This document shows positions 9,323 to 17,679 of a DNA stretch of 64,000 nt, piece after piece. The position numbers were made by a program, and so were the translations under genes. Within the stretch, counting starts at the first letter, position 1; every line of letters begins with the position of its first letter. A model generated the notes under the pieces. The model saw only the letters and a list, made by a program, of their open reading frames with translations, made no database searches and had not been told where the DNA came from. This DNA comes from Chromohalobacter sp. 11-W (GTDB taxonomy: Bacteria > Pseudomonadota > Gammaproteobacteria > Pseudomonadales > Halomonadaceae): assembly GCF_029889905.1 (NCBI RefSeq), contig NZ_JARANZ010000002.1, positions 310,001 through 374,000 of the forward strand. The letters run 5' to 3'.

Positions 9323-10375
9323 TTATGCCCCCATGAGCACCTCGCGATAGGCATCGCGCCACGCAGGCCACTGCCAGGCTCGCGCGTCGGGCAGCCCTGG
9401 TCGCGATGTAGGGTCGGTCAGCCATTGCGCCAGCGTGGCCTCGAGCGTCGTCTGATCGCCTGCGTAGCGATACGCCGACGCGTAATATTCGGGAAAGCAC
9501 AGGCGATCCGGCACCAACGGCACACATCCCTGCGTCACCGCCTCCATGACCGCCAATCCCTGAAATTCATGGTCGGTCGTCGACACCACGATATCGGCGC
9601 TATCAAGCATATCTCGGTAGACATCGCCGGGCTGCTCACCCCAGCACACGACACGCTGGCCCAGCCACGCACGCGACGCCTCGAAGACCGGCGGCTGATC
9701 GCGGAACTGCTGGCCTAATACCGCCACCTCGAAATCGATGCCGCGCGTGACCAACGTTTCCAGTGCAGTGAAGAACGCCTCGGGATTTTTGTCATATTCC
9801 CAACGATGATTCCACAGAACTCTCCGCCCCGAGCGCGCCGGCTTTGGCGTCTCCTCGGACAAGGGCACGGGGAGCACGACGGCCTTATCGGCTACGCGTG
9901 ACAGCAACGTGCCGAGCGGCAGGCGCTCAGGCATGCGCTTGAGGAAGTCGCGCGCGCCGCGCAATAGGCTGTCGCGGTTGTAGGCACTGTTGAAGACCAC
10001 GACATCGGCTGCCAGGGCCGTATAGAGATTGACCATTAGCGGCTCGGCGCGAATGCGTTGGCCCTTGGGAAGCGGATAGGCAAACTGGTTTTCATGGAAA
10101 TACACGACCTTGCGTGCGCGCGACAGCGAGGGGCAAAGACCCACCAAGGTCGCCAGATCGACCATAGAGGTAGCGACGACCAGGTCATAGTCGTCATGCA
10201 GACAATCACTCTCCTGACCCAGCCAAGTCAGGGGGTTGCCGCGAATCCGCCAGGGAAAATGCCGCGGAGGCAGTTCCAACCGCCGCCAGTCGATCTCGGG
10301 AAACTGCTGCTGCAGCCCATCCGCCCAGTGCCGATGACTCACGGCCGCGTAGGCGGAAAGCAATAAAGCCTTCAC
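9323..10375 (-). CDS. DUF3524/QTMAN-like glycosyltransferase (tRNA-queuosine mannosyltransferase family)
   Basis: A 350-residue GT-B-type glycosyltransferase. The N-terminal half (begins MKALLLSAYAAVSHRHW) matches the DUF3524 domain shared with the tRNA-queuosine alpha-mannosyltransferase family, including the VVYFHENQFAYP segment; the C-terminal half is a Glyco_transf_1 domain with the donor-binding HEFQGLAVMEAVTQGC stretch. In animals the family adds mannose to queuosine in tRNA-Asp; activity of bacterial members is an inference from homology here. The GTG at 10375 has AGGAGG five bases upstream; the ATG at 10441 would add an unlikely 22-residue leader. Family resemblance is recalled, not searched. 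Confidence 0.75.
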   Translation of the reverse strand: MKALLLSAYAAVSHRHWADGLQQQFPEIDWRRLELPPRHFPWRIRGNPLTWLGQESDCLHDDYDLVVATSMVDLATLVGLCPSLSRARKVVYFHENQFAYPLPKGQRIRAEPLMVNLYTALAADVVVFNSAYNRDSLLRGARDFLKRMPERLPLGTLLSRVADKAVVLPVPLSEETPKPARSGRRVLWNHRWEYDKNPEAFFTALETLVTRGIDFEVAVLGQQFRDQPPVFEASRAWLGQRVVCWGEQPGDVYRDMLDSADIVVSTTDHEFQGLAVMEAVTQGCVPLVPDRLCFPEYYASAYRYAGDQTTLEATLAQWLTDPTSRPGLPDARAWQWPAWRDAYREVLMGA

Positions 10376-10461
10376 GCGCGCCTCCTGAGAAAAAGGCGCC
10401 ATGTTAACCAAGCCCGGCAGCCGACGGAAGCGGACCGCCAAAAGGCGGGAGCAGCATCCGC

Positions 10462-10905
10462 CTAGTAACCGCCCTCCTCGTTTTCGGCGTCTGCACCCAG
10501 CGCCTCATCGGTCGTGTCGCTGCCTGGCTCAGCACGCTCATCAGACGGTGGCAGCGAGGCATCCGAGGACGACATGGCTCCGCTTCCCTGGGCGCCGCGA
10601 CGGTAGATCACCTTGCGCGTACCGCCATCGCAACTGCCCACGACTTCGCCTCCGGCGAGAGCATCGCCCTCGCGGACCCCGTCCTCGTCGACGCGTTCGC
10701 TGGCAATAATATCGAGCTGGAAGTCCTCGACGCCATTGGCACGAATCTTGGCTTCGATCTCATCCTGCAGAGCATCGCAGGCCATCACGCCGGAGACCTC
10801 GTCGTCTCCGCCATTGTGCGTCTTTTCTTGGGCTTGGGCACTAGCGATGATCGGCAACGCCATCATTCCTAGTACCAGCCCTCTTCCCCACCAATGATTC
10901 ATCAT
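10462..10905 (-). CDS. DUF1161 family secreted protein with acidic tail
   Basis: A 147-residue exported protein. It has a signal peptide (residues about 1-25, hydrophobic core GLVLGMMALPIIASAQA, cleavage after AQA). The mature part has the DUF1161 pattern: a Cys followed by DALQDEIEAKIRANGV (about 43-59), FQLDIIAS, and VVGSCDGGTRKVIYRR ending near residue 103. The two cysteines probably pair in the periplasm. The last 45 residues are a Ser/Asp/Glu-rich, low-complexity tail that ordinary DUF1161 proteins lack. Function of the family is unknown. It starts 11 bases after the GST at 10917-11591 ends, suggesting one transcript. Confidence 0.78.
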   Translation of the reverse strand: MMNHWWGRGLVLGMMALPIIASAQAQEKTHNGGDDEVSGVMACDALQDEIEAKIRANGVEDFQLDIIASERVDEDGVREGDALAGGEVVGSCDGGTRKVIYRRGAQGSGAMSSSDASLPPSDERAEPGSDTTDEALGADAENEEGGY

Positions 10906-10916
10906 GACCGCTCCTT

Positions 10917-11591
10917 CTAGCGTGACGCACTCAGGTTCAATTCGCCGGTCTGCGCCACAGCACGCTGATAGTCCGGCCGCTCACGTACCCGCGCCAACCA
11001 ATCGACAATGGCGGGGAAGTCCTTGATGCCACGCCGCGATTCGACCGCCAGCACGGGGAAGCTCATCTGAATATCTGCCGCCGTGAAGTCTGAGCCGGCA
11101 AACCATGCATGCTCGGCGAGCGTGGACTCCCAGAACGCCAGATGCCGCTCGATCTCAGGGTCCAGAAACTTGGCTTGTACACCCTGTCCCAATTTGCCCG
11201 CCACGGGGCGCAACAGCGCCGGCACCGGCGGCTTGCCCAAACGCGAAAAGACGAGATGCATCACCAACGGCGGCATTGCGGAGCCTTCGGCGTAATGCAG
11301 CCAATAACGATAGTCGCGATGCTCGGGCGTTCCCACCGGCGGCGCCAAGCGGCCATCGTCGTAACGCTCGATCAGGTAATCGATGATCGCCCCAGACTCG
11401 GCCACGGTCAGCCCCTCGTCGACGATCAGCGGCGCCTTGCCGAGCGGATGAAGACGCTTGAGGCTCTCCGGCGCCAGCAATGTCTGCGGATCGCGGTGGT
11501 GAGTCACGAGCTCATAAGCTTGCTGCAAAGCTTCAAGCAGCCAGACGATGCGTAGCGAGCGGGAGTTGTCGAGGTGATGCACGGTAATCAT
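10917..11591 (-). CDS. Glutathione S-transferase (beta/theta-like)
   Basis: A 224-residue protein with the thioredoxin-fold GST N-domain (HHLDNSRSLRIVWLLEAL, about 4-21, catalytic Ser/Tyr region; LGKAPLIVDEG with the cis-Pro; VAESGAIIDYL with the Glu-Ser that binds the gamma-glutamyl group) and a helical C-domain with the N-capping FTAADIQMSFP. It is unrelated in detail to the GST at 2533-3264. The ATG at 11591 is preferred (GGAG 6 bases upstream) over the one at 11603. Substrate unknown. It is likely co-transcribed with the DUF1161 gene. Confidence 0.86.
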   Translation of the reverse strand: MITVHHLDNSRSLRIVWLLEALQQAYELVTHHRDPQTLLAPESLKRLHPLGKAPLIVDEGLTVAESGAIIDYLIERYDDGRLAPPVGTPEHRDYRYWLHYAEGSAMPPLVMHLVFSRLGKPPVPALLRPVAGKLGQGVQAKFLDPEIERHLAFWESTLAEHAWFAGSDFTAADIQMSFPVLAVESRRGIKDFPAIVDWLARVRERPDYQRAVAQTGELNLSASR

Positions 11592-11678
11592 GAGCGGCTC
11601 CATCGGAATTATAAAAGGTTGGGCCCGCTTTCAGCGGTAAGAGTTCCCGGTTCGCGTTGCCTAGGCGTCGTGGCAATA

Positions 11679-11725
11679 AAAAAACGCCACTACTCCAGAG
11701 ACCATAGCTCCAAAGATAGTGGCGT
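11679..11725 (-). terminator. Rho-independent terminator of hlyU
   Basis: A 9-bp stem (ACGCCACTA at 11684-11692 with its complement at 11717-11725) is followed, reading the minus strand, by seven T residues. It is 32 bases beyond the hlyU stop codon. Confidence 0.75.
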
Positions 11726-11756
11726 TGGTATTCGTGTGCGCGTTAGCGAGAAACGC

Positions 11757-12047
11757 TCAGCGATCCTCGAACATCTCGTCGCCGATATCGTCGATATAGC
11801 GCTGGGCCTTGCGCAGCGTCAACTCGATACAGTCTTCGCGGCTGGAGACAATATCCGAACGCTCGAAACGATGCTCACGCGTCTCACCGCCTTCGACGGG
11901 CTTGCGAATCCAACCGCTGACTCGGTACTGACCGCCGGCATCCTGCGGATCCGGCGTGATCAGGTAGCCTTCGTAGTCTGTCGCGGGTATTTCCTCGTCA
12001 TTGACATCGCCGCTGCGAAACAAGCCCTCGATGAGTCGTTTCAGCAT
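11757..12047 (-). CDS. hlyU: HlyU family regulator
   Basis: A 96-residue protein of the family annotated as HlyU transcriptional activator in Vibrio-type databases (not the ArsR-type HlyU). Family features seen are the N-terminal LKRLIEGLF, the YEGYLITPDPQDAGGQYRVSGWI core (beta-rich, about 25-48), and the HRFERSD...ELTLRKAQRYIDD segment. No helix-turn-helix is evident, so direct DNA binding is doubtful. The ATG at 12047 has AGGAGG 4-5 bases upstream. It is a single gene, with its own terminator, downstream of argG on the same strand. Confidence 0.8.
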   Translation of the reverse strand: MLKRLIEGLFRSGDVNDEEIPATDYEGYLITPDPQDAGGQYRVSGWIRKPVEGGETREHRFERSDIVSSREDCIELTLRKAQRYIDDIGDEMFEDR

Positions 12048-12119
12048 AAAGCCTCCTGCGCGCTGGCTATGCGTTGAACGCCGCCCACCCGGGAGACGTT
12101 CGACGCGGGTGAATGCGGA

Positions 12120-13340
12120 TCAATTCGCATTGCGGCCTTTTGCCGCCGCGATGCGCAAACGCAAGGCATTGAGCTTGATGAAGCCTTCGGCGTCTTTCTG
12201 ATCGTAGGCGCCTGCATCGTCCTCGAAGGTCGCGATGGACGCATCGAACAGCGACTCATCGGACTTGCGCCCGACCACGGTGGCACTGCCTTTGTAAAGC
12301 TTCATGCGTACCACGCCGTTGACGTTGCCCTGAGTCTCGTCGATGGCCGCCTGCAGCATCTTGCGCTCCGGGCTCCACCAGTAGCCGTTGTAGATGACCT
12401 CGGCGTACTTGGGCATCATCTCGTCCTTGAGGTGCGCGGCTTCGCGATCGAGCGTCAGTGACTCGATGGCGCGATGGGCGCGCAGCATGATGGTGCCACC
12501 CGGGGTTTCGTAGCAGCCACGCGACTTCATGCCCACATAGCGGTTTTCGACGATATCCAGACGCCCGATGCCGTTGTCGCCGCCGAGCTGGTTGAGCTTG
12601 GAAAGCACTTCGTGGGGCTTGAGTGGCTCGCCGTCGATAGCGACGATATCGCCTTTCTCGAAGGTCAACTCGATATACGTCGGTGTCTCCGGCGCGGCCT
12701 CCGGCGACACGCTCCAGCGCCACATTTCCTCTTCGGCTTCCGCCCAGGGATCCTCGAGAATGCCGCCCTCGTAAGAAATATGCAGCAGGTTGGCGTCCAT
12801 GGAGTACGGCGATTTCTTCTTGCTCTTGGAGAAGTCGACCGGAATGTCGTGCTTCTCGCAATAATCCATCAACTTCTCGCGGGAGTTGAGATCCCACTCA
12901 CGCCACGGGGCAATCACCTGAACACCGGGCTTCAATGCGTAGGCGCCAAGTTCGAAGCGTACCTGATCGTTGCCCTTGCCGGTGGCACCGTGGGAAATGG
13001 CATCGGCGCCGGTCTCGTTGGCGATCTCGATCAGGCGCTTGGCGATCAACGGCCGTGCGATGGAGGTTCCCAGCAGATATTCGCCTTCGTAGATCGTGTT
13101 GGCACGGAACATCGGATAGACATAGTCGCGCACGAACTCTTCGCGCAGATCCTCGATGTAGATTTCCTTGACGCCCAGGGCCTGTGCCTTGGTGCGCGCC
13201 GGCTCGACCTCTTCGCCCTGACCGATGTCGGCGGTGAAAGTCACCACCTCGCAATCGTAGGTTTCCTGCAACCACTTGACGATGACGGACGTATCCAGGC
13301 CGCCGGAATAGGCGAGGACGACCTTGTTCACATCGGACAT
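12120..13340 (-). CDS. argG: Argininosuccinate synthase
   Basis: Joins citrulline and aspartate with ATP, the seventh step of arginine synthesis. The 406-residue length is typical. The N-terminal ATP-pyrophosphatase motif AYSGGLDTS is at residues 10-18, and the family's conserved [15 protein letters not shown] is at about 115-129 and [12 protein letters not shown] further on. The start is ATG at 13340, giving [14 protein letters not shown]; the frame remains open upstream but without family similarity. argF is 1.6 kb away on the other strand, so these two arginine genes are neighbours but not an operon. No ArgR box is claimed. Confidence 0.97.
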   Translation of the reverse strand: MSDVNKVVLAYSGGLDTSVIVKWLQETYDCEVVTFTADIGQGEEVEPARTKAQALGVKEIYIEDLREEFVRDYVYPMFRANTIYEGEYLLGTSIARPLIAKRLIEIANETGADAISHGATGKGNDQVRFELGAYALKPGVQVIAPWREWDLNSREKLMDYCEKHDIPVDFSKSKKKSPYSMDANLLHISYEGGILEDPWAEAEEEMWRWSVSPEAAPETPTYIELTFEKGDIVAIDGEPLKPHEVLSKLNQLGGDNGIGRLDIVENRYVGMKSRGCYETPGGTIMLRAHRAIESLTLDREAAHLKDEMMPKYAEVIYNGYWWSPERKMLQAAIDETQGNVNGVVRMKLYKGSATVVGRKSDESLFDASIATFEDDAGAYDQKDAEGFIKLNALRLRIAAAKGRNAN

Positions 13341-13550
13341 GCGGGACTCCTGAAAAGATGGATATTGATCGAATGGTTCGGCTGCGCGAACACAGCGAGA
13401 AAACGTCACCCGATTATAGCGCCGAGCGAGGCTGACGAACACCGAGCGGCGGGACGTCGAGGGGCGAAAATGCTACACTCGCTGCCACTTTGTCGCCCCG
13501 CCCCGGGTGTGGCGACGCTATCGAGACCGTATTGGGATGGGAGCAAAAGC

Positions 13551-14216
13551 ATGAGCGACGGCCAGGCACGCGATTTGATGGCTCAACGTTTTCGAGGCTT
13601 TCTCCCTGTCGTCGTCGATCTGGAAACCGGTGGTTTCAACGCCCAGAGTGACGCCCTGCTCGAGATCGCCGCCGTGACCCTGACCATGGACGAGCAAGGC
13701 AACTTGATGCCTGATACCACGCACGCCTTCCACGTCAAACCCTTCGACGGGGCCAATATCGAGCAGGCCGCACTGGACTTCACCGGCATCGACCTGGATA
13801 GCCCACTGCGCCAGCAAGTGGCATTGAACGAGCACGACGCGTTGGGCGAAATCTTCAAGCCGGTGCGCAAGGCGATCAAGGCCAACCAATGCACTCGCGC
13901 CATTCTGGTCGGCCATAACGCCGCTTTCGATCAGGGCTTCTTGAATGCCGCCATCGAGCGCAACGGCATCAAGCGCAACCCTTTTCATCCGTTTTCGTGT
14001 TTCGATACCGCCACCCTCGGTGGCTTGGTCTACGGCCAGACCGTACTGGCACGCGCCTGCCGCGCGGCGGGCATACAATTCGATAACGACTCGGCACACT
14101 CCGCTCGTTACGACACCGAACGCACCGCAGAACTGTTCTGTGCCATGGTCAACCGCTATAAGGATCTCGGCGGCTGGGAACTGGCCCAGAAGGAACAAAG
14201 CATGGACGAAGACTGA
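13551..14216 (+). CDS. rnt: Ribonuclease T
   Basis: A DEDDh 3'-5' exoribonuclease that trims the 3' end of tRNAs and other stable RNAs. The 221-residue protein has Exo I (D23 and E25 in VVDLETGG), Exo II in [10 protein letters not shown], and the terminal His-Asp pair in [12 protein letters not shown], plus the basic [14 protein letters not shown] segment typical of RNase T. The ATG at 13551 is preceded by a GGGAG about 9 bases upstream. It is divergent from argG and convergent with grxD, sharing a bidirectional terminator. Confidence 0.95.
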   Translation: MSDGQARDLMAQRFRGFLPVVVDLETGGFNAQSDALLEIAAVTLTMDEQGNLMPDTTHAFHVKPFDGANIEQAALDFTGIDLDSPLRQQVALNEHDALGEIFKPVRKAIKANQCTRAILVGHNAAFDQGFLNAAIERNGIKRNPFHPFSCFDTATLGGLVYGQTVLARACRAAGIQFDNDSAHSARYDTERTAELFCAMVNRYKDLGGWELAQKEQSMDED

Positions 14217-14250
14217 CGCGGCACGTCATTACTCGCTGGCCGCCCATACG

Positions 14251-14282
14251 AAAGCCCTGCCGATGTTCATCGGCAGGGCTTT
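14251..14282. terminator. Bidirectional terminator between rnt and grxD
   Basis: A perfect inverted repeat AAAGCCCTGCCGAT/ATCGGCAGGGCTTT around a 4-base loop, flanked by A-rich and T-rich sides. It sits between two convergent genes and can serve both. Confidence 0.85.
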
Positions 14283-14328
14283 TCAATGCGCCGACGCCTT
14301 CCCTCAGAAGGACGCTCGGCTCAACGCC

Positions 14329-14667
14329 TCACTCCTGTTCGGTTTCGGCGTTGGCTACGGCTTCCTTGATCAGCTTCTCCAACTCACCGCTTTCGTACAT
14401 TTCCACGATGATGTCGCAGCCGCCGACCAGTTCGCCGTTGACCCACAACTGCGGAAAGGTCGGCCAGTTGGCGTATTTGGGCAATTCGGTACGGATGTCC
14501 GGATTGTCGAGAATGTTGACGAAGGCGAAGCGCTCACCGCACGCCATGACTGCCTGTACCGCCTGGGCGGAGAAACCGCACTGCGGCAGTTGGGGCGTGC
14601 CTTTCATGTAGAGCAGAATCGTATTTTCGCCGATTTGCTGCTGGATGTTCTCGAGAGTCGTGCTCAT
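14329..14667 (-). CDS. grxD: Monothiol glutaredoxin, Grx4 family
   Basis: A 112-residue CGFS-type monothiol glutaredoxin that binds a glutathione-ligated [2Fe-2S] cluster as a dimer and helps deliver Fe-S clusters. The active site is C30-G-F-S33 in GTPQLPQCGFS. The TFPQLWVNGELVGGCDI segment with the cis-Pro and the GGCD glutathione-binding turn follows (about 70-87). Length and start (ATG at 14667, AGGAAA upstream) are normal. It ends in a short acidic tail. Confidence 0.95.
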   Translation of the reverse strand: MSTTLENIQQQIGENTILLYMKGTPQLPQCGFSAQAVQAVMACGERFAFVNILDNPDIRTELPKYANWPTFPQLWVNGELVGGCDIIVEMYESGELEKLIKEAVANAETEQE

Positions 14668-14943
14668 CTCAGTTTCCTCACGCGGGGCGGCTTGCCATTG
14701 GCCGGCACCGCCGCAATACGTCGGGTGAATGTACTTCCATTCTACTGATGGCGAGCGCCGAAAACAGCCCTCTTAACACCGACATTGCGCCTTCTCGGTA
14801 GCCTGGCTAGGATGGTCGACTTTCCGCACGGCCCGCATGTCGCCCTTGTAAGGCCGAGCGTCGCAGCAAATCGGGCCTCAGGGCGCCTCTTGGCTGTTAC
14901 GCTCACGCGCTTTTGTTGGTGGGCGTCGTCGCCCTGATATGCC
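14668..14943. other. Intergenic region between grxD and argF
   Basis: About 276 bases (320 to the argF start) in which I see no credible gene. It must hold the divergent promoters of grxD and argF, but no confident -35/-10 pair was found. The tandem 16-bp repeat at its argF end is listed separately. Confidence 0.5.
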
Positions 14944-14976
14944 GTGGATCACATACGAACGTGGATCACATATGAA
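14944..14976. repeat. Direct repeat immediately upstream of argF
   Basis: GTGGATCACATAYGAA occurs twice (14944-14959 and 14961-14976) with one base between, a 17-bp period. The second copy ends 12 bases before the argF start and runs into its ribosome-binding site (AAAGGA at 14975-14980). It may be a recent duplication or a two-site operator; it does not match the ArgR box consensus well. Confidence 0.6.
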
Positions 14977-14988
14977 AGGAGCGTCGCC

Positions 14989-15909
14989 ATGGCCACACGC
15001 CACTTCTTGACCTTGCTCGACCTGTCACCCGAGGAACTTAGCCACCTCATTCAGCGTGCGATCACGATCAAGAACCGCCTCAAAGCGCAAGGGCCAATCT
15101 ATACGCCCTTCACCAATCGTACCCTGGCGATGTTCTTCGAGAAGTCTTCGACGCGCACGCGGGTTTCCTTCGAGACCGCCATGGCGCATTTCGGCGGGCA
15201 TGCGCTCTTTCTCTCGCCGCGCGATACGCAACTCGGGCGCGGCGAGCCGATCGGCGATACCGCCCGCGTACTCGCCGAGATGGTGGACATCGTCATGATC
15301 CGCACCTTCTCGCACGCCGGGCTCAAAGAATATGCCGCCGCCAGCCAGGTGCCGGTCATCAATGCGCTGACCGACGATTATCACCCTTGCCAGTTGCTGG
15401 CCGATATCATGACCTGGACTGAATGTCGCGGGTCGGTGAAAGGCAAGACTGCGGTCTGGATCGGTGACGGCAATAACATGTGTCATTCCTGGATCAATGC
15501 CGCACGGCAGTTCGATTTCCAACTGCGCGTCTGCTGCCCGCCAGGCTACGAGCCGGATGCCGACCTGGTGACGGCCGCTGGCGATCGCGTGGAGGTACTG
15601 CACGACCCGCAGCAGGCAGTACAAGGCGCGGAGCTGATTACCACGGATGTCTGGGCCTCGATGGGCCAGGAAGAAGAGCAGGCCAAGCGCGAGCGAGATT
15701 TCACCGGCTTTCAGGTCACCGAGGCATTGCTCGATCGCGCCGCCGATAGCGCGCTATTTCTCCATTGCCTACCCGCGCATCGCGGCGAGGAAATCAGCAC
15801 GACTTTGCTCGACGACCCGCGTGCCGTGGTATGGCAGGAAGCCGGCAATCGCCTGCACGCCCAGAAGGCCTTGATCGAATTTCTTCTGCTCGGCAAGGTC
15901 GACGAATAA
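14989..15909 (+). CDS. argF: Ornithine carbamoyltransferase, anabolic type
   Basis: Converts ornithine and carbamoyl phosphate to citrulline. The 306-residue protein has the carbamoyl-phosphate site SSTRTR (53-58), HPCQ (132-135), the DVWASMGQE ornithine-side loop (about 220-228) and the catalytic-Cys motif HCLP (259-262). Length is that of short Pseudomonas-type ArgF. I chose the ATG at 14989 because AAAGGA is 8 bases upstream; the frame is open from 14944, but that would translate the duplicated repeat. It is followed by a strong terminator. Confidence 0.96.
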   Translation: MATRHFLTLLDLSPEELSHLIQRAITIKNRLKAQGPIYTPFTNRTLAMFFEKSSTRTRVSFETAMAHFGGHALFLSPRDTQLGRGEPIGDTARVLAEMVDIVMIRTFSHAGLKEYAAASQVPVINALTDDYHPCQLLADIMTWTECRGSVKGKTAVWIGDGNNMCHSWINAARQFDFQLRVCCPPGYEPDADLVTAAGDRVEVLHDPQQAVQGAELITTDVWASMGQEEEQAKRERDFTGFQVTEALLDRAADSALFLHCLPAHRGEEISTTLLDDPRAVVWQEAGNRLHAQKALIEFLLLGKVDE

Positions 15910-15937
15910 CCCTTCGACATGCCACATCCATCGCAAG

Positions 15938-15976
15938 AGACGATGCCGCCTGGGCGGCATCGTCTCCTTTATTTCC
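15938..15976 (+). terminator. Rho-independent terminator of argF
   Basis: Inverted repeat AGACGATGCCGC/GCGGCATCGTCT with a short loop (15938-15965), followed by CCTTTATTT. It begins 29 bases after the argF stop. Confidence 0.8.
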
Positions 15977-16277
15977 GCGACATCCTGTCTTGCCTAACGC
16001 GCCACGACCGTTAAATTGCCCCTCGTGTAACTTCACTACCACGGCATCACCCTACCCGACACCCCGCTTTACGACGAAGTCACACGCTGGAACGCTTACA
16101 ACACGCCGCGAACGTTGATTTTTTACTACCCGGGCGTCGCCAATGTCTACGTTGACGCCACCCCGCCAAACGCCGACTTTTCTCCTTACGAGCCCCGTGC
16201 TCACAGGCTTCGTGCCTTGCCGTCACCGCACGGCAGATATGCCTTCCATCGAGTCGAGACTACGGCAGGAGAACAGC
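15977..16277 (+). other. Unassigned stretch with a gene-like open frame lacking a start
   Basis: From 16031 (just after a TAA at 16028-16030) a plus-strand frame is open to 16354 and its first part reads like protein, with aromatic-rich runs such as LYDEVTRWNAYNT and IFYYPGVANVYV. No ATG or GTG starts it; the first possible start is a TTG at 16115 without a ribosome-binding site. Its 3' part overlaps the better-supported small zinc-ribbon gene in another frame. It may be a decayed gene or chance. I see nothing else here. Confidence 0.25.
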
Positions 16278-16451
16278 ATGTTTCTCATCGAACAACGCGA
16301 CAACGAACGTACCATCGAATGCCCGGCATGCAGCGTCAGCGAGACGATCAATGACGACGAGCGCCTACAAGCCTTCGAAGAGCGCCATGCCGAAAGTGGC
16401 ATGCATTACCGATGTCTGGAATGCGGCGCCAGCGGCCCCGCCAGCCCCTGA
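16278..16451 (+). CDS. Small zinc-ribbon-like protein (57 residues)
   Basis: A short open frame starting MFLIEQRDNERTIECPAC. It has two CxxC pairs (CPAC at about 15-18 and CLEC at about 46-49) spaced like a treble-clef or zinc-ribbon knuckle, which argues that it is real. The ATG at 16278 has AGGAGA 7-8 bases upstream. The composition is acidic and there is no signal peptide or membrane segment. I do not recognise a named family; a metal-binding regulatory or RNA-associated role is only a guess. It is the only gene between argF and tRNA-Ala. Confidence 0.6.
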   Translation: MFLIEQRDNERTIECPACSVSETINDDERLQAFEERHAESGMHYRCLECGASGPASP

Positions 16452-16489
16452 GAAAAACATTGTCGGCGGCCGTTTAACATTGGCCACGA

Positions 16490-16526
16490 TACGAAAAAAG
16501 CCGCCGACGCAATGCGTCGGCGGCTT
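16490..16526 (-). terminator. Terminator downstream of tRNA-Ala
   Basis: A 13-bp stem (AAGCCGCCGACGC/GCGTCGGCGGCTT around AAT, 16498-16526). Read on the minus strand it is followed by a T run (16494-16499 complement). It lies 16 bases past the tRNA 3' end. Read on the plus strand it could also end the small zinc-ribbon transcript, though without a T run on that side. Confidence 0.8.
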
Positions 16527-16541
16527 GATATCAAACGAATC

Positions 16542-16617
16542 TGGTGGAGCCTAGCGGGTTCGAACCGCTGACCTCAACACTGCCAGTGTTGCGCTCTCCC
16601 AACTGAGCTAAGGCCCC
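16542..16617 (-). tRNA. tRNA-Ala (GGC)
   Basis: A complete 76-base cloverleaf including encoded CCA. The acceptor stem GGGGCCT pairs with AGGCTCC (one G-U). The anticodon loop CTGGCAG gives anticodon GGC, reading GCC and GCU. The T-loop GGTTCGAACC is canonical. Confidence 0.96.
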
Positions 16618-16938
16618 ATATCGATAACGCATTAGGCGATGCGCTTATCTTCATAACAAGGGTGTATAACCGCAACAGTGCCCTTGGAACGCTGCGTATA
16701 CTACGACTGCCATCCATCCATGTCAATGCGTAAGCGCCATGCGCCAAGACCGTTCAGCGCTGGCGCCACACAGCGCGCGAAAGTGCAAAATCCACAGCAG
16801 CATAAAGCCAACATTACTGTTAGGTTGATTGAGAATGTTGCATAGCGCATTAAGCTAAAGCGTTACATAATGGCCGCAACACAAGGTCGCCATGCCCACT
16901 ATTATTTCGTTAACCGGCGATTGATTGCAGGAGTTCCC
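16618..16938. other. Divergent spacer between tRNA-Ala and gacA
   Basis: About 320 bases, comparatively AT-rich near gacA. It contains the tRNA-Ala promoter (listed separately). For gacA no convincing -35/-10 pair is claimed. No additional gene is seen. Confidence 0.5.
16698..16726 (-). promoter_or_regulatory. Sigma-70 promoter for tRNA-Ala
   Basis: On the minus strand TTGACA (16721-16726), a 17-bp spacer and TAGTAT (16698-16703). The -35 is perfect and the -10 matches at four of six positions. Transcription would start near 16690, giving a leader of about 70 bases removed by RNase P. Confidence 0.6.
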
Positions 16939-17583
16939 TTGATCAAGGTTCTTGTCGCTGATGATCACCATCTAGTTCGTACCAGCATTGCCCGAATGCT
17001 GGATTCCGAAGACGGTTTGCACGTTGTTGCCGAAGCCGTCGATGGCGAAGAAGCCGTCAACATGGCGCGTGAAATGCGTCCCGATATCGTATTGATGGAT
17101 ATACGCATGCCCGGTATCGGCGGGCTCGAAGCCACGCGCAAAATCATGCGTGGCATGTCGGATATCAAGGTCGTGATCGTGACGGCATTTCTCGAAGAAG
17201 CGTTTGCCCAGCGCCTCATGGACGCAGGCGCCGCCGGGTTCATCAGCAAGGGCACTGAGCTCGACGAAATGGTCCGCGCGATCCGCGCCATCTTCGGGGG
17301 ACAGCGCTACATCAGCCCGGATATTGCCCAGAAGGTCGTGCTGTCCAAGATAGGTTCGCAGGACAACCCCTTCGACCAGCTCTCGCATCGCGAGCTGCAG
17401 GTGGCGATGATGATCGTCAACTGCCAAAAGGTCAGCGATATCTCCGACCGACTTTTCCTGAGCCCCAAGACCGTCAACACATATCGTTACCGCATTTTCG
17501 AAAAGCTCAATGTGCAATCGGATGTCGAGCTTACCCACCTGGGGCTGCGTTACGGTTTGATAGACGGCTACGAAGCCTCTTGA
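16939..17583 (+). CDS. gacA: GacA/UvrY family response regulator
   Basis: Response regulator of the Gac/BarA-UvrY pathway, which normally activates Csr/Rsm small RNAs. The 214 residues equal the GacA length. The receiver domain has the acidic pair D8-D9, the phospho-acceptor D54 (VLMDIRMPG), T82 and K104; a LuxR-type helix-turn-helix occupies about 145-205 (LSHRELQVAMMI ... VSDISDRLFLSPKTVNTYRYRIFEKL). The start is TTG at 16939 with AGGAG 5 bases upstream; the family N-terminus MIKVLVADDHHLVR fits exactly. The order gacA-uvrC-pgsA-tRNAs is the one known from Pseudomonas. No Rsm/Csr RNA gene or GacS kinase is in the window. Confidence 0.95.
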   Translation: MIKVLVADDHHLVRTSIARMLDSEDGLHVVAEAVDGEEAVNMAREMRPDIVLMDIRMPGIGGLEATRKIMRGMSDIKVVIVTAFLEEAFAQRLMDAGAAGFISKGTELDEMVRAIRAIFGGQRYISPDIAQKVVLSKIGSQDNPFDQLSHRELQVAMMIVNCQKVSDISDRLFLSPKTVNTYRYRIFEKLNVQSDVELTHLGLRYGLIDGYEAS

Positions 17584-17679
17584 GATCGGGTGTCGCCGGC
17601 GCCTCGACTCGGGTCTCCGGCGTCCCTGTCCCTTTGATATACTAGCGGGCATGTCCGACTCAACGAATGTCCCGCGCCC

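Noticed and set aside
12474-13550. Upstream extension of the rnt frame across argG
   Set aside because: The frame is open by chance antisense to argG. The true RNase T N-terminus starts at 13551.
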